A stretch of 64,000 nucleotides of DNA. Source: Liolophura sinensis (taxonomy: Eukaryota > Mollusca > Polyplacophora > Chitonida > Chitonidae). Positions 10,445 to 23,800 of the stretch are shown here, piece by piece. The position numbers and the translations under genes were made by a program. Positions within the stretch are counted from its first letter, which is position 1. Each line of letters starts with the position of its first letter. The notes below the pieces were generated by a model. That model worked only from the letters and a program-made list of their open reading frames with translations, ran no database searches and was not told the origin of the DNA. The DNA lies in NCBI RefSeq assembly GCF_032854445.1, contig NW_027017973.1:1-64000 (forward strand), read 5' to 3'.

Positions 10445-13400
10445 GACGTATTTTGTGACGAGAAATCGAATGGTGCAAACCGCGTTGCTCTCCGACCAAT
10501 ACTTTTGGCTGTAGCCACAAATGAATAATCAATGATGTCAAGATCACGTGCCCAGCAACGGCTCTTACTCCATGGAAACCAAAGAAATTTGCAATTTTTC
10601 AACAGCTGGAGATGCCTGGCCCAATTGCGCATCCTTTGGCACCTTATTGATGTGGGTCAGTGTTCAATTGTACTTTTTACAGCGGATTGTATCAAGTACC
10701 TTGTGTTTTTTTTATATACAAATGGTGTGGTTTTTCTACATGTAGATAAAGACATTGAGTTTGTCTTCGACTTAGAAGTAAGACATTTGCTGGGTGAGTT
10801 AAATGGGCTTGGCCCAAAGATTTGACGTCGTCTGGGCTACCGAAGGGCACATAACTTATAATGAAAAGTTGAATATAGTAATGACCAGTCGCGATTGTAC
10901 ATAGTTAATGTAGCCGATTTCAATTCGCAAAAAACAAGGCAAAAATCCAAAAGTAGAAAAACTGTTCCAATGCTGCTGGTAAGAGGCTAATCCGACGTAT
11001 TTTGTGACGAGAAATCGAATGGTGCAAACCGCGTTGCTCTCCGACCAATACTTTTGGCTGTAGCCACAAATGAATAATCAATGATATCAAGATCACGTGC
11101 CCAGCAACGGCTCTTACTCCATGGAAACCAAGGAAATTTGCAATTTTTCAACAGCTGGAGATGCCTGGCCCAATTGCGCATCCTTTGGCACCTTATTGAT
11201 GTGGGTCAGTGTTCAATTGTACTTTTTACAGCGGATTGTATCAAGTACCTTTTGTTTTTTTTATATACAAATGGTGTGGTTTTTCTACATGTAGATAAAG
11301 ACATTGAGTTTGTCTTCGACTTAGAAGTAAGACATTTGCTGGGTGAGTTAAATGGGCTTGGCCCAAAGATTTGACGTCGTCTGGGCTACCGAAGGGCACA
11401 TAACTTATAATGAAAAGTTGAATATAGTAATGACCAGTCGCGATTGTACATAGTTAATGCAGCCGATTTCAATAAGCGAAAAGACCAGGCAAAAATCCAA
11501 AAGTGGAAAAACTGTTCCAATGCTGCTGGTAAGAGGCTAATCCGACGTATTTTGTGACGAGAAATCGAATGGTGCAAACCGCGTTGCTCTCCGACCAATA
11601 CTTTTGGCTGTAGCCACAAATGAATAATCAATGATGTCAAGATCACGTGCCCAGCAACGGCTCTTACTCCATGGAAACCAAAGAAATTTGCAATTTTTCA
11701 ACAGCTGGAGATGCCTGGCCCTATTGCGCATCCTTTGGCACCTTATTGATGTGGGTCAGTGTTCAATTGTACTTTTTACAGCGGATTGTATCAAGTACCT
11801 TTTGTTTTTTTTATATACAAATGGTGTGGTTTTTCTACATGTAGATAAAGACATTGAGTTTGTCTTCGACTTAGAAGTAAGACATTTGTTGGGTGAGTTA
11901 AATGGGCTTGGCCCAAAGATTTGACGTCGTCTGGGCTACCGAAGGGCACATAACTTATAATGAAAAGTTGAATATAGTAATGACCAGTCGCGATTGTACA
12001 TAGTTAATGTAGCCGATTTCAATTCGCAAAAAACAAGTCAAAAATCCAAAAGTAGAAAAACTGTTCCAATGCTGCTGGTAAGAGGCTAATCCGACGTATT
12101 TTGTGACGAGAAATCGAATGGTGCAAACCGCGTTGCTCTCCGACCAATACTTTTGGCTGTAGCCACAAATGAATAATCAATGATGTCAAGATCACGTGCC
12201 CAGCAACGGCTCTTACTCCATGGAAACCAAGGAAATTTGCAATTTTTCAACAGCTGGAGATGCCTGGCCCAATTGCGCATCCTTTGGCACCTTATTGATG
12301 TGGGTCAGTGTTCAATTGTACTTTTTACAGCGGATTGTATCAAGTACCTTGTGTTTTTTTTATATACAAATGGTGTGGTTTTTCTACATGTAGATAAAGA
12401 CATTGAGTTTGTCTTCGATTTAGAAGTAAGACATTTGTTGGGTGAGTTAAATGGGATTGGCCCAAAGATTTGACGTCGTCTGGGCTACCGAAGGGCACAT
12501 AACTTATAATGAAAAGTTGAATATAGTAATGACCAGTCGCGATTGTACATAGCTAATGTAGCCGATTTCAATTCGCAAAAAGACCAGGCAAAAATCCAAA
12601 AGTGGAAAAACTGTTCCAATGCTGCTGGTAAGAGGCTAATCCGACGTATTTTGTGACGAGAAATCGAATGGTGCAAACCGCGTTGCTCTCCGACCAATAC
12701 TTTTGGCTGTAGCCACAAATGAATAATCAATGATGTCAAGATCACGTGCCCAGCAACGGCTCTTACTCCATGGAAACCAAAGAAATTTGCAATTTTTCAA
12801 CAGCTGGAGATGCCTGGCCCAATTGCGCATCCTTTGGCACCTTATTGATGTGGGTCAGTGTTCAATTGTACTTTTTACAGCGGATTGTATCAAGTACCTT
12901 GTGTTTTTTTTATATACAAATGGTGTGGTTTTTCTACATGTAGATAAAGACATTGAGTTTGTCTTCGACTTAGAAGTAAGACATTTGCTGGGTGAGTTAA
13001 ATGGGCTTGGCCCAAAGATTTGACGTCGTCTGGGCTACCGAAGGGCACATAACTTATAATGAAAAGTTGAATATAGTAATGACCAGTCGCGATTGTACAT
13101 AGTTAATGTAGCCGATTTCAATTCGCAAAAAACAAGGCAAAAATCCAAAAGTAGAAAAACTGTTCCAATGCTGCTGGTAAGAGGCTAATCCGACGTATTT
13201 TGTGACGAGAAATCGAATGGTGCAAACCGCGTTGCTCTCCGACCAATACTTTTGGCTGTAGCCACAAATGAATAATCAATGATGTCAAGATCACGTGCCC
13301 AGCAACGGCTCTTACTCCATGGAAACCAAGGAAATTTGCAATTTTTCAACAGCTGGAGATGCCTGGCCCAATTGCGCATCCTTTGGCACCTTATTGATGT

Positions 13401-16400
13401 GGGTCAGTGTTCAATTGTACTTTTTACAGCGGATTGTATCAAGTACCTTTTGTTTTTTTTATATACAAATGGTGTGGTTTTTCTACATGTAGATAAAGAC
13501 ATTGAGTTTGTCTTCGACTTAGAAGTAAGACATTTGCTGGGTGAGTTAAATGGGCTTGGCCCAAAGATTTGACGTCGTCTGGGCTACCGAAGGGCACATA
13601 ACTTATAATGAAAAATTGAATATAGTAATGACCAGTCGCGATTGTACATAGCTAATGTACCCGATTTCAATAAGCAAAAACACCAGGCAAAAATTCAAAA
13701 GTAGAAAAACTGTTCCAATGCTGCTGGTAAGAGGCTAATCCGACGTATTTTGTGACGAGAAATCGAATGGTGCAAACCGCGTTGCTCTCCGACCAATACT
13801 TTTGGCTGTAGCCACAAATGAATAATCAATGATGTCAAGATCACGTGCCCAGCAACGGCTCTTACTCCATGGAAACCAAGGAAATTTGCAATTTTTCAAC
13901 AGCTGGAGATGCCTGGCCCAATTGCGCATCTTTTGGCACCTTATTTATGTGGGTCAGTGTTCAATTGTACTTTTTACAGCGGATTGTGTCAAGTACCTTG
14001 TGTTTTTTTTATATACAAATGGTGTGGTTTTTCTACATGTAGATAAAAACATTGAGTTTGTCTTCGACTTAGGAGTAAGACATTTGCTGGGTGAGTTAAA
14101 TGGGCTTGGCCCAAAGATGTGACGTCGTCTGGGCTACCGAAGGGCACATAACTTATAATGAAAAGTTGAATATAGTAATGACCAGTCGCGATTGTACATA
14201 GTTAATGTAGCCGATTTCAATTCGCAAAAAGACCAGGCAAAAATCCAAAAGTAGAAAAACTGTTCCAATGCTGCTGGTAAGAGGCTAATCCGACGTATTT
14301 TGTGACGAGAAATCGAATGGTGCAAACCGCGTTGCTCTCCGACCAATACTTTTGGCTGTAGCCACAAATGAATAATCAATGATGTCAAGATCACGTGCCC
14401 AGCAACGGCTCTTACTCCATGGAAACCAAGGAAATTTGCAATTTTTCAACAGCTGGAGATGCCTGGCCCAATTGCGCATCCTTTGGCACCTTATTGATGT
14501 GGGTCAGTATTCAATTGTACTTTTTACAGCGGATTGTATCAAGTACCTTTTGTTTTCTTTATATACAAATGGTGTGGTTTTTCTACATGTAGATAAAGAC
14601 ATTGAGTTTGTCTTCGACTTAGAAGTAAGACATTTGTTGGGTGAGTTAAATGGGCTTGGCCCAAAGATTTGACGTCGTCTGGGCTACCGAAGGGCACATA
14701 ACTTATAATGAAAAGTTGAATATAGTAATGACCAGTCGCGATTGTACATAGTTAATGCAGCCGATTTCAATTCGCAAAAAGACCAGGCAAAAATCCAAAA
14801 GTGGAAAAACTGTTCCAATGCTGCTGGTAAGAGGCTAATCCGACGTATTTTGTGACGAGAAATCGAATGGTGCAAACCGCGTTGCTCTCCGACCAATACT
14901 TTTGGCTGTAGCCACAAATGAATAATCAATGATGTCAAGATCACGTGCCCAGCAACGGCTCTTACTCCATGGAAACCAAAGAAATTTGCAATTTTTCAAC
15001 AGCTGGAGATGCCTGGCCCTATTGCGCATCCTTTGGTACCTTATTGATGTGGGTCAGTGTTCAATTGTACTTTTTACAGCGGATTGTATCAAGTACCTTT
15101 TGTTTTTTTTATAAACAAATGGTGTGGTTTTTCTACATGTAGATAAAGACATTGAGTTTGTCTTCGATTTAGAAGTAAGACATTTGCTGGGTGAGTTAAA
15201 TGGGCTTGGCCCAAAGATTTGACGTCGTCTGGGCTACCGAAGGGCACATAACTTATAATGAAATGTTGAATATAGTAATGACCAGTCGCGATTGTACATA
15301 GTTAATGTAGCCGATTTCAATTAGCAAAATGACCAGGCAAAAATCCAAAAGTGGAAAAACTGTTCCAATGCTGCTGGTAAGAGGCTAATCCGACGTATTT
15401 TGTGACGAAAAATCGAATGGTGCAAACCGCGTTGCTCTCCGACCAATACTTTTGGCTGTAGCCACAAATGAATAATCAATGATGTCAAGATCACGTGCCC
15501 AGCAACGGCTCTTACTCCATGGAAACCAAGGAAATTTGCAATTTTTCAACAGCTGGAGATGCCTGGCCCAATTGCGCATCCTTTGGCACCTTATTGATGT
15601 GGGTCAGTGTTCAATTGTACTTTTTACAGCGGATTATATCAAGTACCTTTTCTTTTTTTTATATACAAATGGTGTGGTTTTTCTACATGTAGATAAAGAC
15701 ATTGAGTTTGTCTTCGACCTAGGAGTAAGACATTTGCTGGGTGAGTTAAATGGGCTTGGCCCAAAGATTTGACGTCGTCTGGGCTACCGAAGGGCACATA
15801 ACTTATAATGAAAAGTTGAATATAGTAATGACCAGTCGCGATTGTACATAGTTAATGTAGCCGATTTCAATTCGCAAAAAGCCCAGGCAAAAATCCAAAA
15901 GTAGAAAAACTGTTCCAATGCTGCTGGTAAGAGGCTAATCCGACGTATTTTGTGACGAGAAATCGAATGGTGCAAACCGCGTTGCTCTCCGACCAATACT
16001 TTTGGCTGTAGCCACAAATGAATAATCAATGATGTCAAGATCACGTGCCCAGCAACGGCTCTTACTCCATGGAAACCAAGGAAATTTGCAATTTTTCAAC
16101 AGCTGGAGATGCCTGGCCCAATTGCGCATCCTTTGGCACCTTATTGATGTGGGTCAGTGTTCAATTGTACTTTTTACAGCGGATTGTATCAAGTACCTTT
16201 TGTTTTTTTTATATACAAATGGTGTGGTTTTTCTACATGTAGATAAAGACATTGAGTTTGTCTTCGACTTAGAAGTAAGACATTTGCTGGGTGAGTTAAA
16301 TGGGCTTGGCCCAAAGATTTGACGTCGTCTGGGCTACCGAAGGGCACATAACTTATAATGATATGTTGAATATAGTAATGACCAGTCGCGATTGTACATA

Positions 16401-17591
16401 GTTAATGTAGCCGATTTCAATTAGCAAAATGACCAGGCAAAAATCCAAAAGTAGAAAAACTGTTCCAATGCTGCTGGTAAGAGGCTAATCCGACGTATTT
16501 TGTGACGAGAAATCGAATGGTGCAAACCGCGTTGCTCTCCGACCAATACTTTTGGCTGTAGCCACAAATGAATAATCAATGATGTCAAGATCACGTGCCC
16601 AGCAACGGCTCTTACTCCATGGAAACCAAGGAAATTTGCAATTTTTCAACAGCTGGAGATGCCTGGCCCAATTGCGCATCCTTTGGCACCTTATTGATGT
16701 GGGTCAGTGTTCAATTGTACTTTTTACAGCGGATTGTATCAAGTACCTTTTGTTTTTTTTATATACAAATGGTGTGGTTTTTCTACATGTAGATAAAGAC
16801 ATTGAGTTTGTCTTCGACTTAGAAGTAAGACATTTGTTGGGTGAGTTAAATGGGCATGGCCCAAAGATTTGACGTCGTCTGGGCTACCGAAGGGCACATA
16901 ACTTATAATGAAAAATTGAATATAGTAATGACCAGTCGCGAGTGTACATAGCTAATGTACCCGATTTCAATTCGCAAAAAGACCAGGCAAAAATCCAAAA
17001 GTAGAAAAATTGTTCCAATGCTGCTGGTAAGAGGCTAATCCGACGTATTTTGTGACGAGAAATCGAATGGTGCAAACCGCGTTGCTCTCCGACCAATACT
17101 TTTGGCTGTAGCCACAAATGAATAATCAATGATGTCAAGATCACGTGCCCAGCAACGGCTCTTACTCCATGGAAACCAAGGAAATTTGCAATTTTTCAAC
17201 AGCTGGAGATGCCTGGCCCTATTGCGCATCCTTTGGCACCTTATTGATGTGGGTCAGTATTCAATTGTACTTTTTACAGCGGATTGTATCAAGTACCTTT
17301 TGTTTTCTTTATATACAAATGGTGTGGTTTTTCTACATGTAGATAAAGACATTGAGTTTGTCTTCGACTTAGAAGTAAGACATTTGTTGGGTGAGTTAAA
17401 TGGGCTTGGCCCAAAGATTTGACGTCGTCTGGGCTACCGAAGGGCACATAACTTATAATGAAAAATTGAATATAGTAATGACCAGTCGCGATTGTACATA
17501 GTTAATGCAGCCGATTTCAATAAGCGAAAAGACCAGGCAAAAATCCAAAAGTGGAAAAACTGTTCCAATGCTGCTGGTAAGAGGCTAATCC
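10445..17591. repeat. Higher-order repeat unit A' (M20-M32, 13 monomers, 7147 bp)
   Basis: Monomer starts: 10445, 10994, 11544, 12093, 12643, 13192, 13742, 14292, 14842, 15392, 15942, 16492, 17042. It abuts unit A directly and repeats its rare marks in the same order, including the alternation of 549- and 550-bp monomers over the first six copies. The only difference in copy number is that M26 and M27 stand where unit A has the single fused M14. M26 carries several private marks: TTATTTATG, GATAAAAACA (A at 14048), G at 14073 in TAGGAGTAAG, and G at 14119 in AAGATGTGACG. Similarity to unit A stops at about 17592, where M33 differs from M20. Confidence 0.92.
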
Positions 17592-18691
17592 GACGTATTT
17601 TGTGACGAGAAATCGAATGGTGCAAACCGCGTTGCTCTCCGACCAATACTTTTGGCTGTAGCCACAAATGAATAATCAATGATGTCAAGATCACGTGCCC
17701 AGCAACGGCTCTTACTCCATGGAAACCAAGGAAATTTGCAATTTTTCAACAGCTGGAGATGCCTGGCCCAATTGCGCATCCTTTGGCACCTTATTGATGT
17801 GGGTCAGTGTCCAATTGTACTTTTTACAGCGGATTGTATCAAGTACCTTGTGTTTTTTTTATATACAAATGGTGTGGTTTTTCTACATGTAGATAAAGAC
17901 ATTGAGTTTGTCTTCGACTTAGAAGTAAGACATTTGCTGGGTGAGTTAAATGGGCTTGGCCCAAAGATTTGACGTCGTCTGGGCTACCGAAGGGCATATA
18001 ACTTATAATGAAAAGTTGAATATAGTAATGACCAGTCGCGATTGTACATAGTTAATGTAGCCGATTTCAATTCGCAAAAAGACCAGGCAAAAATCCAAAA
18101 GTGGAAAAACTGTTCCAATGCTGCTGGTAAGAGGCTAATCCGACGTATTTTGTGACGAGAAATCGAATGGTGCAAACCGCGTTGCTCTCCGACCAATACT
18201 TTTGGCTGTAGCCACAAATGAATAATCAATGATGTCAAGATCACGTGCCCAGCAACGGCTCTTACTCCATGGAAACCAAAGAAATTTGCAATTTTTCAAC
18301 AGCTGGAGATGCCTGGCCCAATTGCGCATCCTTTGGCACCTTATTGATGTGGGTCAGTGTTCAATTGTACTTTTTACAGCGGATTGTATCAAGTACCTTG
18401 TGTTTTTTTTATATACAAATGGTGTGGTTTTTCTACATGTAGATAAAGACATTGAGTTTGTCTTCGACCTAGAAGTAAGACATTTGCTGGGTGAGTTAAA
18501 TGGGCTTGGCCCAAAGATTTGACGTCGTCTGGGCTACCGAAGGGCACATAACTTATAATGAAAAGTTGAATATAGTAATGACCAGTCGCGATTGTACATA
18601 GTTAATGCAGCCGATTTCAATAAGCGAAAAGACCAGGCAAAAATCCAAAAGTGGAAAAACTGTTCCAATGCTGCTGGTAAGAGGCTAATCC

Positions 18692-19241
18692 GACGTATTT
18701 TGTGACGAGAAATCGAATGGTGCAAACCGCGTTGCTCTCCGACCAATACTTTTGGCTGTAGCCACAAATGAATAATCAATGATGTCAAGATCACGTGCCC
18801 AGCAACGGCTCTTACTCCATGGAAACCAAAGAAATTTGCAATTTTTCAACAGCTGGAGATGCCTGGCCCTATTGCGCATCCTTTGGTACCTTATTGATGT
18901 GGGTCAGTGTTCAATTGTACTTTTTACAGCGGATTGTATGGAGTACCTTTTGTTTTTTTTATATACAAATGGTGTGGTTTTTCTACATGTAGATAAAAAC
19001 ATTGAGTTTGTCTTCGACTTAGGAGTAAGACATTTGCTGGGTGAGTTAAATGGGCTTGGCCCAAAGATGTGACGTCGTCTGGGCTACCGAAGGGCACATA
19101 ACTTATAATGAAAAGTTGAATATAGTAATGACCAGTCGCGATTGTACATAGTTAATGTAGCCGATTTCAATTAGCAAAAAGACCAGGCAAAAATCCAAAA
19201 GTGGAAAAACTGTTCCAATGCTGCTGGTAAGAGGCTAATCC
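18692..19241. repeat. Recombinant monomer M35
   Basis: The left part matches the M15/M28 type (CCCTATT, GGTACC with T at 18887, CCTTTTG at about 18950). The right part matches M26, with A at 18998, G at 19023 and G at 19069, three changes otherwise seen together only in M26 (14048, 14073, 14119). The switch lies between about 18951 and 18997. The private GTATGGAGTACC is unique to this copy. Confidence 0.8.
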
Positions 19242-19791
19242 GACGTATTTTGTGACGAGAAATCGAATGGTGCAAACCGCGTTGCTCTCCGACCAATACT
19301 TTTGGCTGTAGCCACAAATGAATAATCAATGATGTCAAGATCACGTGCCCAGCAACGGCTCTTACTCCATGGAAACCAAGGAAATTTGCAATTTTTCAAC
19401 AGCTGGAGATGCCTGGCCCAATTGCGCATCCTTTGGCACCTTATTGATGTGGGTCAGTGTTCAATTGTACTTTTTACAGCGGATTGTATCAAGTACCTTG
19501 TGTTTTTTTTATATACAAATGGTGTGGTTTTTCTACATGTAGATAAAGACATTGAGTTTGTCTTCGACTTAGAAGTAAGACATTTGTTGGGTGAGTTAAA
19601 TGGGCATGGCCCAAAGATTTGACGTCGTCTGGGCTACCGAAGGGCACATAACTTATAATGAAAAATTGAATATAGTAATGACCAGTCGCGAGTGTACATA
19701 GCTAATGTACCCGATTTCAATTCGCAAAAAGACCAGGCAAAAATCCAAAAGTAGAAAAACTGTTCCAATGCTGCTGGTAAGAGGCTAATCC

Positions 19792-20889
19792 GACGTATTT
19801 TGTGACGAGAAATCGAATGGTGCAAACCGCGTTGCTCTCCGACCAATACTTTTGGCTGTAGCCACAAATGAATAATCAATGATGTCAAGATCACGTGCCC
19901 AGCAACGGCTCTTACTCCATGGAAACCAAGGAAATTTGCAATTTTTCAACAGCTGGAGATGCCTGGCCCTATTGCAAATCCTTTGGCACCTTATTGATGT
20001 GGGTCAGTATTCAATTGTACTTTTTACAGCGGATTGTATCAAGTACCTTTTGTTTTCTTTATATACAAATGGTGTGGTTTTTCTACATGTAGATAAAGAC
20101 ATTGAGTTTGTCTTCGACTTAGAAGTAAGACATTTGTTGGGTGAGTTAAATGGGCTTGGCCCAAAGATTTGACGTCGTCTGGGCTACCGAAGGGCACATA
20201 ACTTATAATGAAAAGTTGAATATAGTAATGACCAGTCGCGATTGTACATAGTTAATGTAGCCGATTTCAATTCGCAAAAAACAAGGCAAAAATCCAAAAG
20301 TAGAAAAACTGTTCCAATGCTGCTGGTAAGAGGCTAATCCGACGTATTTTGTGACGAGAAATCGAATGGTGCAAACCGCGTTGCTCTCCGACCAATACTT
20401 TTGGCTGTAGCCACAAATGAATAATCAATGATGTCAAGATCACGTGCCCAGCAACGGCTCTTACTCCATGGAAACCAAGGAAATTTGCAATTTTTCAACA
20501 GCTGGAGATGCCTGGCCCTATTGCAAATCCTTTGGCACCTTATTGATGTGGGTCAGTATTCAATTGTACTTTTTACAGCGGATTGTATCAAGTACCTTTT
20601 GTTTTCTTTATATACAAATGGTGTGGTTTTTCTACATGTAGATAAAGACATTGAGTTTGTCTTCGACTTAGAAGTAAGACATTTGTTGGGTGAGTTAAAT
20701 GGGCTTGGCCCAAAGATTTGACGTCGTCTGGGCTACCGAAGGGCACATAACTTATAATGAAAAGTTGAATATAGTAATGACCAGTCGCGATTGTACATAG
20801 TTAATGTAGCCGATTTCAATTCGCAAAAAACAAGGCAAAAATCCAAAAGTAGAAAAACTGTTCCAATGCTGCTGGTAAGAGGCTAATCC
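19792..20889. repeat. Identical adjacent monomer pair M37-M38 (2 x 549 bp)
   Basis: M37 (19792-20340) and M38 (20341-20889) read the same base for base when compared by eye. Both carry TTGCAAATCC in place of TTGCGCATCC, a change I see in no other copy, plus CAGTATTC, GTTTTCTTT and the short AAAAAACAAGG linker. This points to a very recent duplication of one monomer. It could also be an assembly artefact. Confidence 0.88.
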
Positions 20890-23800
20890 GACGTATTTTG
20901 TGACGAGAAATCGAATGGTGCAAACCGCGTTGCTCTCCGACCAATACTTTTGGCTGTAGCCACAAATGAATAATCAATGATGTCAAGATCACGTGCCCAG
21001 CAACGGCTCTTACTCCATGGAAACCAAGGAAATTTGCAATTTTTCAACAGCTGGAGATGCCTGGCCCAATTGCGCATCCTTTGGCACCTTATTGATGTGG
21101 GTCAGTGTTCAATTGTACTTTTTACAGCGGATTGTATCAAGTACCTTGTGTTTTTTTTATATACAAATGGTGTGGTTTTTCTACATGTAGATAAAGACAT
21201 TGAGTTTGTCTTCGATTTAGAAGTAAGACATTTGTTGGGTGAGTTAAATGGCCTTGGCCCAAAGATTTGACGTCGTCTGGGCTACCGAAGGGCACATAAC
21301 TTATAATGAAAAGTTGAATATAGTAATGACCAGTCGCGATTGTACATAGTTAATGTAGCCGATTTCAATTCGCAAAAAGACCAGGCAAAAATCCAAAAGT
21401 GGAAAAACTGTTCCAATGCTGCTGGTAAGAGGCTAATCCGACGTATTTTGTGACGAGAAATCGAATGGTGCAAACCGCGTTGCTCTCCGACCAATACTTT
21501 TGGCTGTAGCCACAAATGAATAATCAATGATGTCAAGATCACGTGCCCAGCAACGGCTCTTACTCCATGGAAACCAAGGAAATTTGCAATTTTTCAACAG
21601 ATGGAGATGCCTGGCCCAATTGCGCATCCTTTGGCACCTTATTGATGTGGGTCAGTGTTCAATTGTACTTTTTACAGCGGATTGTATCAAGTACCTTGTG
21701 TTTTTTTTATATACAAATGGTGTGGTTTTTCTACATGTAGATAAAGACATTGAGTTTGTCTTCGACTTAGAAGTAAGACATTTGCTGGGTGAGTTAAATG
21801 GGCTTGGCCCAAAGATTTGACGTCGTCTGGGCTACCGAAGGGCACATAACTTATAATGAAAAGTTGAATATAGTAATGACCAGTCGCGATTGTACATAGT
21901 TAATGTAGCCGATTTCAATTCGCAAAAAACAAGGCAAAAATCCAAAAGTAGAAAAACTGTTCCAATGCTGCTGGTAAGAGGCTAATCCGACGTATTTTGT
22001 GACGAGAAATCGAATGGTGCAAACCGCGTTGCTCTCCGACCAATACTTTTGGCTGTAGCCACAAATGAATAATCAATGATGTCAAGATCACGTGCCCAGC
22101 AACGGCTCTTACTCCATGGAAACCAAGGAAATTTGCAATTTTTCAACAGCTGGAGATGCCTGGCCCAATTGCGCATCCTTTGGCACCTTATTGATGTGGG
22201 TCAGTGTTCAATTGTACTTTTTACAGCGGATTGTATCAAGTACCTTTTGTTTTTTTTATATACAAATGGTGTGGTTTTTCTACATGTAGATAAAGACATT
22301 GAGTTTGTCTTCGACTTAGAAGTAAGACATTTGCTGGGTGAGTTAAATGGGCTTGGCCCAAAGATTTGACGTCGTCTGGGCTACCGAAGGGCACATAACT
22401 TATAATGAAAAGTTGAATATAGTAATGACCAGTCGCGATTGTACATAGTTAATGCAGCCGATTCCAATAAGCGAAAAGACCAGGCAAAAATCCAAAAGTG
22501 GAAAAACTGTTCCAATGCTGCTGGTAAGAGGCTAATCCGACGTATTTTGTGACGAGAAATCGAATGGTGCAAACCGCGTTGCTCTCCGACCAATACTTTT
22601 GGCTGTAGCCACAAATGAATAATCAATGATGTCAAGATCACGTGCCCAGCAACGGCTCTTACTCCATGGAAACCAAAGAAATTTGCAATTTTTCAACAGA
22701 TGGAGATGCCTGGCCCTATTGCGCATCCTTTGGCACCTTATTGATGTGGGTCAGTGTTCAATTGTACTTTTTACAGCGGATTGTATCAAGTACCTTTTGT
22801 TTTTTTTATATACAAATGGTGTGGTTTTTCTACATGTAGATAAAGACATTGAGTTTGTCTTCGACTTAGAAGTAAGACATTTGTTGGGTGAGTTAAATGG
22901 GCTTGGCCCAAAGATTTGACGTCGTCTGGGCTACCGAAGGGCACATAACTTATAATGAAAAGTTGAATATAGTAATGACCAGTCGCGATTGTACATAGTT
23001 AATGTAGCCGATTTCAATTCGCAGAAAACAAGGCAAAAATCCAAAAGTAGAAAAACTGTTCCAATGCTGCTGGTAAGAGGCTAATCCGACGTATTTTGTG
23101 ACGAGAAATCGAATGGTGCAAACCGCGTTGCTCTCCGACCAATACTTTTGGCTGTAGCCACAAATGAATAATCAATGATGTCAAGATCACGTGCCCAGCA
23201 ACGGCTCTTACTCCATGGAAACCAAGGAAATTTGCAATTTTTCAACAGCTGGAGATGCCTGGCCCAATTGCGCATCCTTTGGCACCTTATTGATGTGGGT
23301 CAGTGTTCAATTGTACTTTTTACAGCGGATTGTATCAAGTACCTTGTGTTTTTTTTATATACAAATGGTGTGGTTTTTCTACATGTAGATAAAGACATTG
23401 AGTTTGTCTTCGATATAGAAGTAAGACATTTGTTGGGTGAGTTAAATGGGCTTGGCCCAAAGATTTGACGTCGTCTGGGCTACCGAAGGGCACATAACTT
23501 ATAATGAAAAGTTGAATATAGTAATGACCAGTCGCGATTGTACATAGTTAATGTAGCCGATTTCAATTCGCAAAAAGACCAGGCAAAAATCCAAAAGTGG
23601 AAAAACTGTTCCAATGCTGCTGGTAAGAGGCTAATCCGACGTATTTTGTGACGAGAAATCGAATGGTGCAAACCGCGTTGCTCTCCGACCAATACTTTTG
23701 GCTGTAGCCACAAATGAATAATCAATGATGTCAAGATCACGTGCCCAGCAACGGCTCTTACTCCATGGAAACCAAAGAAATTTGCAATTTTTCAACAGCT

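Larger units (their letters stand above)
17592..20889. repeat. Mosaic segment M33-M38
   Basis: Monomer starts: 17592, 18142, 18692, 19242, 19792, 20341. M33 has the private GTCCAATTG and GGGCATATAAC. M34 has CGACCTAG and the AATAAGCG linker. M35 is recombinant. M36 shares GGGCATGGCCC and the GCGAGTG / AGCTAATGTACCC linker with M18 and M31. The bodies of M37 and M38 are like M19 and M32 (CCCTATT, CAGTATTC, GTTTTCTTT) but carry a different, 549-bp-type linker. The order partly echoes the end of unit A, so the segment looks like a rearranged and shortened unit A tail. Confidence 0.78.
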
